From NCBI GenBank assembly GCA_002308815.1, contig DBVX01000008.1, positions 255 through 20,518 on the forward strand: a DNA stretch of 20,264 nt, given 5' to 3'. Source of the stretch: Bacteroidales bacterium UBA1253 (GTDB lineage: Bacteria > Bacteroidota > Bacteroidia > Bacteroidales > Paludibacteraceae). Below are positions 12,925 through 20,264 of the stretch, piece after piece. The position numbers were made by a program, and so were the translations under genes. Positions within the stretch are counted from its first letter, which is position 1; every line of letters starts with the position of its first letter. Below the pieces are notes generated by a model. It searched no databases. It was not told the origin of the DNA and worked only from the letters and a program-made list of their open reading frames with translations.

Positions 12925-15900
12925 ATGAAGAAAATCAAACAGTTTTTAACGACACGAGCGAGGGCGTTCATCGCGTTGGCGGTGCCGCTCCTGCTGCTCT
13001 CCGGCAACGCATGGGCTGGTGGAACGCACTATATCAGTGCGACTACTGCCGATCCGGCACAAGGTTTGGTGTATCTGAGTACAAGCAATCAATCAAACGT
13101 GGCGAACAGCAGTTTCAAGAACTCCCAGCCTGGAGGTCTCTTGGTTAGTACAGCCAGCTCAAATAACAGCACAACAAATGCATGTTATATTACGGATGGT
13201 GGAGATGGGGGATGTACGCTTACCAACCAGTATTATTGGGCAAGACCTTCTCGTGGTTATGAGTTCAATGGCTCATGGGGAAAGCGTGGAACAAACTACC
13301 CCAGCCAGCCGGCGTCCACTACCGGAGGTTGTACGCAGAGCGATCAAGCGAATCATGGACCTTGGACGGGTACTGCGGATGTAATCCAAAGTACGGCGGG
13401 AGGTTCGCAGGCTACCTGGATACGGCCGACGGCCTACTTTAAGCCTGCCACCAAGTATGTGATTACCTATGCGGTGCCGGTGGGTGGTTCGTATAGCGTG
13501 CAGTATGAGTATATAACGAGTTATAACACGGGTTCTACGGAGTCCGACGGTACGGCGATTTGGAAATTCAAAGATGATGGCTTTGATTTTTCGATGACCA
13601 CTTCCACGGAAGAGGCACGCGAAGAGAACTCCTATGCGGCGGATAAAATAACGCTGTCCGTTCCGTCCGATGCATCCAGTTTCTTGGGATGGTATGAGAA
13701 TGGTGCATTAATATCCGGAACAGGCCCTACAACTAAGACCTATGTCTATACGGCGCATGCCAATGTGACGATTAGTCCGTTGTTCAAGGAGATTGGCTGG
13801 GGAGAGGCATCCGGCGATTTGGCAGTCAATGTAGGTACCGGCTCCGAAGCGGAATTGGATACCTATAGCGGCAAGAAAGTGTATGTGGCATGTCCGACTT
13901 TGATCGGTCCGTGGACTTCTTCCGATTTCACCATCACGACCACGGCTCTCTCCAATAGCTATGGTTCGATAGCCTTAGGGGCTGCTACGCTGGATGCGGT
14001 GAATAATCGTTTGGAAATCCCGTATTCCTTCACGGCTACGCATTGGGGCGGTATTGATGTTACGGTTACAGTCACTCCTGCATACGGCGAACCGACACAG
14101 TTCACAATAGCATGCTCTTCCGAAGAGGTGGTGGGATACGAGGCTTGTATTGAGGAGAATGGAGTTCGTACGCATACCGGTAATTTGACAGATATGATGA
14201 CGCAGGCGAACAGTATGGACAACAAGCCGACCGTCAAATTGATGAATAACAATGTAGTAATCACGACACCGGTATCCATCACCAAGTCTATGACCTTCGA
14301 TGTGAACGGCAAGGTACTGACAGCCAACTGCGCTTCCGCATTCTCCATTGATGCAGCCAATATAGACGTGAAGATTATCGACGGCAGTTTCACGCAAGTA
14401 GGTGAGATTCACACGTCCTACGCTTCGGCAAGTGCTGTCAGCGTGGTTACTTTCACGCAGGCTGCCAAACTGACGATGCAGGGCGGTACGCTTTCCGCCG
14501 CCAACACGGGCGCGGGTGCGGCGTATGGCGTGGACGTGCAGCAGGGTAGTATCTTCTATATGACCAACGGCGACCTGACCGTGACGGCCAATTCGGGTAA
14601 TGCACAAGGAGCGCATGTGGCTTCTGCAACTGACTATGCCACGCTCAACGGCGGTTCGATTGCAGTTTCCGCCCCGACCAACGCTTACGGTCTGTGGTCC
14701 GCAGGTCAGAGCAATATCACCAACGCTGCTGTTACGGTGGAGACCACCACGGGAACAAATGCATACGGTGTCTATGTGAACGGCGGAGTGTCCACTATTA
14801 CGACAACGAACTTTGCTGTTAATGCCAAGACGACCAACGCCTACGGCGCGTACGTCAATGCCGGTCGTATGAATTTCAATGGCGGCAAACTGGATGTAAC
14901 TGCGGTAACGTCTGATGTATATGGTGTTCACATCGCAGCCGGAGCCACGGCGATGATGCAGCAGAACACCAAAGTTACGGCGGAAGCGACCGGCGTAAGC
15001 GGAACACAAGTTGTCGGTATCAACAACCTCGGAACGGTCAGCCTGAACAACCTTACCGTGACGGCTACTTCTCCGACGAACTATGCGACGGCGGTAAACA
15101 CAATTACCAGTGCGGTTTCCACCACCATTGAGGACGGTACATATACCGCCAATGCGGAAACAGGCTATGCGTATGGTCTGCATCACCAGTATGGTACGCT
15201 CAATGTGGACGGCGGTACTTTCAAGGGTATTGTCAAGACCAGCGGAACCGGTGCCTACGGCGCACGTGCGGCTGCCAATGCCACGATTGCCAACGCAACC
15301 CTGCTTGGCGAGACAAGAGGCACAGCCGGTACGGCGTACGGATTCGTTGGCGGTGTGGCAAACAAGACCATCACGCTGACCAATTGCGATATCACCGGTA
15401 AGTCCAATACCAACAAGGCGTATGCCATTTATTCACGTACCAATGTGTCGGCAACGGGTTGTACGTTGACGGCGACAACGCTCGGAACGGACCAAGCGTA
15501 TGGCCTGTATGCCGAGGACGGTACGAATAGTCTGACCAATACCAATGCAACGGTTACGGCGCAGTCGGTCAAGGCGTACGGTGTCAATCACGTGTCGGGT
15601 TCGCTGACAATCAGCGGTGGCACGTTTGCCGTAGAAGCAAAGCAGGGAACTACAATCGTTGCACAGAATTCGGAACTGTACGGTCTGTGCAATGCCGCGA
15701 GCAAGACAACGACCGTTACAAACGCCGCGTTTAATGTTCTGGCATCGAATGCCGCTTATTCGCAGAATGTGTACGGCGCATACATCAACGGTACATTAAA
15801 TAGTACGGGTACGTTATATAATGCGCAGGCGAAAATCAATGTGTATGGCGTATGGGGAAACACGGCTTCTACTTTGAATCTTTCGAACAATACCATTAGC

Positions 15901-18900
15901 TCCACAGCAACGAACGGTGCAACAAGTTATGGTATATATGCGAAAAAGAACTTTACCATTGATGGTGACATCGTAAGCGCACAGGCGACCACTACCGGTG
16001 TATATGCGATGTTCTTCGATGCGACTTCTGTCGGAGAGGTACGTGGCGGTAAATTCAAGGCTGCCGGCAACGGCACCACCACCTATGGTCCGTTGAACGC
16101 AGCTGCATCTGCCTCAAACGTGAAACTTAAAGGTGGTGTATATGATGCCAATACCAATCTGGCGACATATAAAGCAGCAGGATACAATATATACACGATA
16201 GATGATACGGAAGCCGATTATGCGGCAGGATATTACTATGTGATAGCTACGGAGAATCCAAGTCCGTACGTATGTAAGATTGTGGGCGGTGCGCATTACA
16301 CGACGCTTGAGGCAGCATTGCAATATACAAAGGACAATGCCGGAAGCAATCATACGATTGTGATGACGCAGAATTATACCCTGCCTGCAGGTGACTACGA
16401 ACTGCCGTCCAATGCGACCCTGCTCATTCCGCATCTCGTGGGTCAGAATGCGATTTACGCGGATGGAGGAAATGATAACAAGAACAAGACCACTACATCA
16501 AAAGACATCGTTGAATTTATGCGTCTTACTCTCGCCGCAAATGCCAAATTGAACGTTTCCGGAAAGATTGAAGTGAGTGCGCAGATGTGGTGTGCCGAAA
16601 CGGGACACATCAGCTATATCAAAGGCCCGTATTCACGTATATATATGAATAGCGGTAGCTTGATTCAGCTCAACAGTGGTGCAGTTCTCTATGCGTGGGG
16701 TAAAATTACCGGTGCGGGTGAAATCAAGGTGAAGAACAACGCCGAGGTACGCGAGATGTTCCAGATATACGGTATGCCATCCATGAGTAATATCGTGAAT
16801 GTATATAACAACAACAGTTATAAGTTCTTCCCTGTACAGCAGTATGAAATCAACAATATCGAAGTACCTGCCACCTATTATTATGGATCCCGTTTGGTAT
16901 GCGCGATGAGTAACTACTATAAGGGAGTTGTCGGTATCGGTTACAACAAAGATGACAATATCAAAGTGATAGGCACGAGCGGAGCGTTGTTCCTCGTGGA
17001 TGATCCGGACGAGTCTTCCTGGGTGCGCAAGAGTTATGCAAACAGTTACCAGGTATGGGAAGCCAACAGTAACGCTAAACTGGGTTCTCTGAAAATTGTT
17101 ATGGAGGAGGCAACAATGAACTCTGCCAACTATATACTGCCTATTACGACGAATATGAAGATTCATATCCTCGATGGTAATTTCGCTGTTACGCAGAGCA
17201 CACAGTTCTTGCCCGGTTCACAACTTGAAATCAACAAGACAGGCAAGCTGACTATCAATTCCGGTTGCAGTTTGTATGTGTTTGACAAGGACCAGAGTAC
17301 GTTTACTTCGTATGACGATGCTGAAGTCAATGTACATGGCAAGATAGATGTGAAGGGTAGTTTGTTCACAACCAAATCAATTGCAAGCGGAACAAATGCA
17401 ACCAATGGCGCGAATATATATTCTAATGACGATGCAGGTACCATCACATACAATGCTGCTGCCGCATCTGCCACAAGTATCCAGCTGATTACAGGTGTAT
17501 CCAGTGGTTCTGCTACAACGCGTCAGGTGGATATGGAGCCTGCCAAACTGAAGAATGGTGACGGCACCTATAAAGAGACCGCAAGCACTAAGTCCGGTGA
17601 GGCATGGATATATCTTGACGGAGAGTGGAAGAAGACTTATACCAACGGCTGTTTTGAGGTAATCGAGCCTAAGGTATATGCGAAACCGTCCGGCTTTGTG
17701 GAATTGAAGAAGACACAAACAGATGCCAACAGCAAGCTGATTGGTGTGGAAGAAGCTAACCATACCTATTTGACCGCTGCGGACGACTTGCTGATTCTCA
17801 TGGACGAGTGCCAGTGGTGGGAGGTGGAAGCAACTTCCGACCCGACCGTCTTCGAGTGCAAGAAGACCGGATATGAAGGATTCTACTACTATGACGAAAC
17901 AGCGGGCAAGTGGAAACTCAAGACCGTTAATGTTACTTTCTACATGAAAGAAGAGGGTTCGGACGCAAATGACAAAGTTATTGTAACAGACTACAATGGA
18001 ATTCCCGATCAGGCGGTTATTGCAACCAACCCGACCAAGGAGACAACGTCAGCTGCCACATATACCTTCTACGGTTGGAAGAGCAGCGTTTCCGGCACAA
18101 CCTATCACTGGGATGCCACGTTGGAAACGGCTACGGCGGATATGAGCTACCGTCCCGTATTCACTGAGAATGCGCGCCACTACACAGTTACGTTCAAAGC
18201 GGCGAACAACGGTGCTGATGTGCCGGTTGAGTATGCATACGGCGAAACTCCTTCCTACACAGCTGTGAAGGATCCGTCCGCGCAATACACCTATTACTTC
18301 CAGTACTGGCTGGCGGCGGATGAGACAACCCAATATATGGGTGATGCCACGCTGCCTTCCGTAACAAGTGCCACAACCTATACCGCTGTCTGGTCACAGA
18401 CCGTGAACAAGTATTCGGTAATATGGAAGAACGGTGAGGAGACACTGGAAACAGATACCAAGCAGGCTTACGGAGCGGCTGTCTCCTATGACGGTGCCAC
18501 ACCGACCAAAGAAGCGGACAATAACTTTGCTTATACCTTCGACGGTTGGTCGCTGACCGACGGTGGCGAGAAACTCTCTTCGCTGCCTACTGTAAGCGGT
18601 GAGATGACGTTCTACGCCCACTACAGCACCACGCCACGTTATAAAGTTACGTTTGCCAACTACGATGGCACCCCGCTACAACAAGAATTCGTGACACAGG
18701 GTGTCAATCCCGTATATAACGGTCTGACTCCGGGTCGCGCACGTGACTTGGACGGTTACTATCTCTTCACGGGCTGGAAGAACAATGCCGGTACGTATTT
18801 CGCCGCCAACGCCACTCTGCCCGCCGTTACGGGTAAGGAAACTTACACGGCGCAGTACGACTATGTAAACGAGCTGTACCTCATTACGCTCAATAACGTG

Positions 18901-20264
18901 GATGGCGCGGGTGCTTCATGGTCAGGCAAGTTCGGTGTCGGTTCGACCCCGTTCTACAACCGCGACAACAACGATGTCGCCGTCGAGCCTGCCAAAGCAA
19001 GCACCGCGCAGTATGAATACACCTTCTCCGGTTGGGATCCCGCGTTGGTACCTGTTTCCGGCGTAGCAACCTATACCGCGCAGTTCACTCAGCACACGAG
19101 AAAGTACAACATCACGTTCGCCAACTTGGACGGCAACGGTGCACAACAGGTAGTGGAAGTGGAATACGGCACCACACCTGTTTGCCCCGTTACACCCGAA
19201 AAGGCGACCGCATCTCATACCTATGATTTCTTGGGTTGGGACAACACCATCGTGCCTGTTACGGGCGAAGCGACTTATACGGCGCAGTTTAGTGCGATCG
19301 GTACTCCTCGTGAATTCGCAATCACCTTCGATCCCGACAACGGCGTGGATGCTGAAGTAGTGGTGAATGTGGCGTACGGCGAGACACCCGTCTATCCCAA
19401 TGCGAATCCGACCAAGGCAGGTGATGCGCAGAACACCTATACGTTCTCGGGTTGGACACCTGCCGTAACCGCTGTTACGGGTGAGGCTACCTATACCGCG
19501 CAGTACACGCCGACCATCCGCACATATACAATTACCTTCAAGAATTATGACGGCACGACGCTTAAGACCGCAGTTTTGGCATACGGTGCAACGCCTGCTT
19601 GCGAAGATCCTGTAAGAGCAACCGATGAGGTAAACCATAAGATATACACCTTCAATGGATGGTCACCTGCTGTTACTACCGTTACTGCTGACGCTACCTA
19701 TACGGCAACCTATAACGAACTGACGTATGTGGCTTCCGTTACACCAGCCGGTGGTGAGGCTGCGTATTATAGCACATTCGCTTCTGCTTTTACGGCAGCA
19801 AATGGTTCCGCAGGTAGTACGTTGAAACTGTATAGTAATATTACGGATGCAAACAATACCACAAGGACGCTTTCAACCAGTTTCACCATTGACTTGAATG
19901 GTTATACGCTATCTGAGAAGCATACCAATACGGCAAAATATTACATATACATCAACGGTGCTTATACGTTAACAGTCAATGATTCGCGTGGCGGTGGTAA
20001 GATTTACTTCGAGGGAACAGGTAATACAAACTACTATACAGTAGATGTAAATAACAGTTCGGCCACACTTACCGTTAATGGAGGAGTGATTGAAGCGAAA
20101 AATACATATAATAGCACATCGAGATGGGCAGCAGCTGTTCAGGTGTATAACACTAACTCTACGGTTAATCTATATGGTGGCGCGTTGATAGCATCTGCTA
20201 CCAAAGGTAAAAGTTATGCTGTAAAACATGATGGCTCTGGTTACGGATATGCGTATGTTTACGG
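12925..20264 (+). CDS. giant secreted beta-helix / InlB B-repeat surface protein, partial
   Basis: One open frame from the ATG at 12925 to the right edge, 2446 codons without a stop, 3' end missing. A signal peptide (MKKIKQFLTTRARAFIALAV, then a Leu-rich core ending GNAWA near residue 31) directs export. Domain order: N-terminal region of unknown fold (32-500, with FLGWYENG near 254); about 20 beta-helix-like repeats marked by AYG (533-1058); a repeat-poor middle part (1060-1660) rich in Asn, Tyr and Gly; eight InlB/Flg_new-type B-repeats (1668-2264); and a second beta-helix-like start with FTIDLNGYTLS. Such proteins are usually adhesins or cell-surface scaffolds. The anchoring or secretion signal (for example a T9SS sorting domain) would be beyond the window. 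No TAnnTTTG element was found in the 160 bp upstream. Ligand unknown. Confidence 0.88.
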   Translation, partial: MKKIKQFLTTRARAFIALAVPLLLLSGNAWAGGTHYISATTADPAQGLVYLSTSNQSNVANSSFKNSQPGGLLVSTASSNNSTTNACYITDGGDGGCTLTNQYYWARPSRGYEFNGSWGKRGTNYPSQPASTTGGCTQSDQANHGPWTGTADVIQSTAGGSQATWIRPTAYFKPATKYVITYAVPVGGSYSVQYEYITSYNTGSTESDGTAIWKFKDDGFDFSMTTSTEEAREENSYAADKITLSVPSDASSFLGWYENGALISGTGPTTKTYVYTAHANVTISPLFKEIGWGEASGDLAVNVGTGSEAELDTYSGKKVYVACPTLIGPWTSSDFTITTTALSNSYGSIALGAATLDAVNNRLEIPYSFTATHWGGIDVTVTVTPAYGEPTQFTIACSSEEVVGYEACIEENGVRTHTGNLTDMMTQANSMDNKPTVKLMNNNVVITTPVSITKSMTFDVNGKVLTANCASAFSIDAANIDVKIIDGSFTQVGEIHTSYASASAVSVVTFTQAAKLTMQGGTLSAANTGAGAAYGVDVQQGSIFYMTNGDLTVTANSGNAQGAHVASATDYATLNGGSIAVSAPTNAYGLWSAGQSNITNAAVTVETTTGTNAYGVYVNGGVSTITTTNFAVNAKTTNAYGAYVNAGRMNFNGGKLDVTAVTSDVYGVHIAAGATAMMQQNTKVTAEATGVSGTQVVGINNLGTVSLNNLTVTATSPTNYATAVNTITSAVSTTIEDGTYTANAETGYAYGLHHQYGTLNVDGGTFKGIVKTSGTGAYGARAAANATIANATLLGETRGTAGTAYGFVGGVANKTITLTNCDITGKSNTNKAYAIYSRTNVSATGCTLTATTLGTDQAYGLYAEDGTNSLTNTNATVTAQSVKAYGVNHVSGSLTISGGTFAVEAKQGTTIVAQNSELYGLCNAASKTTTVTNAAFNVLASNAAYSQNVYGAYINGTLNSTGTLYNAQAKINVYGVWGNTASTLNLSNNTISSTATNGATSYGIYAKKNFTIDGDIVSAQATTTGVYAMFFDATSVGEVRGGKFKAAGNGTTTYGPLNAAASASNVKLKGGVYDANTNLATYKAAGYNIYTIDDTEADYAAGYYYVIATENPSPYVCKIVGGAHYTTLEAALQYTKDNAGSNHTIVMTQNYTLPAGDYELPSNATLLIPHLVGQNAIYADGGNDNKNKTTTSKDIVEFMRLTLAANAKLNVSGKIEVSAQMWCAETGHISYIKGPYSRIYMNSGSLIQLNSGAVLYAWGKITGAGEIKVKNNAEVREMFQIYGMPSMSNIVNVYNNNSYKFFPVQQYEINNIEVPATYYYGSRLVCAMSNYYKGVVGIGYNKDDNIKVIGTSGALFLVDDPDESSWVRKSYANSYQVWEANSNAKLGSLKIVMEEATMNSANYILPITTNMKIHILDGNFAVTQSTQFLPGSQLEINKTGKLTINSGCSLYVFDKDQSTFTSYDDAEVNVHGKIDVKGSLFTTKSIASGTNATNGANIYSNDDAGTITYNAAAASATSIQLITGVSSGSATTRQVDMEPAKLKNGDGTYKETASTKSGEAWIYLDGEWKKTYTNGCFEVIEPKVYAKPSGFVELKKTQTDANSKLIGVEEANHTYLTAADDLLILMDECQWWEVEATSDPTVFECKKTGYEGFYYYDETAGKWKLKTVNVTFYMKEEGSDANDKVIVTDYNGIPDQAVIATNPTKETTSAATYTFYGWKSSVSGTTYHWDATLETATADMSYRPVFTENARHYTVTFKAANNGADVPVEYAYGETPSYTAVKDPSAQYTYYFQYWLAADETTQYMGDATLPSVTSATTYTAVWSQTVNKYSVIWKNGEETLETDTKQAYGAAVSYDGATPTKEADNNFAYTFDGWSLTDGGEKLSSLPTVSGEMTFYAHYSTTPRYKVTFANYDGTPLQQEFVTQGVNPVYNGLTPGRARDLDGYYLFTGWKNNAGTYFAANATLPAVTGKETYTAQYDYVNELYLITLNNVDGAGASWSGKFGVGSTPFYNRDNNDVAVEPAKASTAQYEYTFSGWDPALVPVSGVATYTAQFTQHTRKYNITFANLDGNGAQQVVEVEYGTTPVCPVTPEKATASHTYDFLGWDNTIVPVTGEATYTAQFSAIGTPREFAITFDPDNGVDAEVVVNVAYGETPVYPNANPTKAGDAQNTYTFSGWTPAVTAVTGEATYTAQYTPTIRTYTITFKNYDGTTLKTAVLAYGATPACEDPVRATDEVNHKIYTFNGWSPAVTTVTADATYTATYNELTYVASVTPAGGEAAYYSTFASAFTAANGSAGSTLKLYSNITDANNTTRTLSTSFTIDLNGYTLSEKHTNTAKYYIYINGAYTLTVNDSRGGGKIYFEGTGNTNYYTVDVNNSSATLTVNGGVIEAKNTYNSTSRWAAAVQVYNTNSTVNLYGGALIASATKGKSYAVKHDGSGYGYAYVY
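14521..16089 (+). repeat. AYG-centred protein repeats, about 20 copies
   Basis: Residues 533-1055 carry the recurring motif (A/V/S)YG(V/L/A)xx at 533, 560 (AQG), 587, 613, 639, 665, 697, 749, 777, 804, 832, 858, 884, 918, 949, 973, 1001, 1025 and 1053, with a period mostly of 24-28 residues. Between them lie Thr/Val-rich strands and Asn/Gly turns. The pattern suggests one or more turns of a right-handed beta-helix per unit. DNA identity between units is low, so they are old. Confidence 0.8.
17926..19716 (+). repeat. eight InlB-type B-repeats (Flg_new / Listeria-Bacteroides repeat)
   Basis: Units begin near residues 1668, 1753, 1830, 1906, 1985, 2061, 2131 and 2201, 70-85 residues each. Typical blocks are ITFxNxDG, an AYGETP-like turn, YTFSGWxP and VTGEATYTAQY. 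These small beta-grasp-like modules act as stalks or ligand-binding spacers in surface proteins. Confidence 0.88.

Noticed and set aside
13975..15186. Minus-strand open frame of about 400 codons
   Set aside because: It lies wholly antisense to the giant surface gene, has an odd Arg/Gly/Cys/His-rich composition and no family motif. It is a by-product of the repeat gene's codon use.

Overview
The window looks like a Bacteroidota (Bacteroidales-type) genome. Several intergenic regions carry the TAnnTTTG -7 element typical of that phylum, in two cases with a TTTG -33 element. Strong Shine-Dalgarno sites are absent, and the gene families fit (DUF4105/Lnb-like, DUF4143 ATPase, InlB-type B-repeat surface protein). 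No rRNA, tRNA or CRISPR array was seen.

Layout. (1) 1-1753, minus strand: a short-chain acyl-CoA operon of CoA-transferase subunit B, then crotonase-type enoyl-CoA hydratase, then 3-hydroxyacyl-CoA dehydrogenase (cut by the window edge). It probably interconverts acetoacetyl-, 3-hydroxybutyryl- and crotonyl-CoA. The partner subunit A is not in the window. (2) 1754-2037: a divergent promoter region. (3) 2038-11956, plus strand: a compact biosynthetic-looking cluster of a DUF4105/Lnb-like membrane-anchored protein, a stand-alone condensation-type acyltransferase with a degenerate HHxxxDG motif, a self-cleaving phosphatidylserine-decarboxylase-like enzyme, a FabG-type ketoreductase, a FabF-type ketosynthase, an acyl carrier protein and an adenylate-forming acyl ligase. 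Two unrelated cassettes interrupt it: a DUF4143 AAA ATPase between the reductase and the ketosynthase, and a hipBA toxin-antitoxin pair with its own promoter and repeated operator-like boxes between the carrier protein and the ligase. (4) 12085-12764: a promoter, two tiny leader ORFs and a YafQ-type toxin-antitoxin pair. (5) 12925 to the right edge: one uninterrupted reading frame of at least 2446 codons for a secreted repeat protein, with a signal peptide, about 20 AYG-centred beta-helix-like repeats, eight InlB/Flg_new-type B-repeats and the start of a second beta-helix-like segment.

How the central genes may work together (inference). The ligase activates an acid and loads the carrier protein, the ketosynthase and reductase extend and reduce it to a 3-hydroxyacyl chain (no dehydratase or enoyl reductase is present), the condensation-type protein joins it to an amine or alcohol, and the pyruvoyl enzyme decarboxylates an amino-acid-derived part. 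A small aminolipid or N-acyl amine is a reasonable guess, but no product can be read from the sequence. Two genes of this cluster have captured in-frame repetitive DNA, and three contain AT-rich internal patches, so the cluster appears to be evolving by insertion and recombination.
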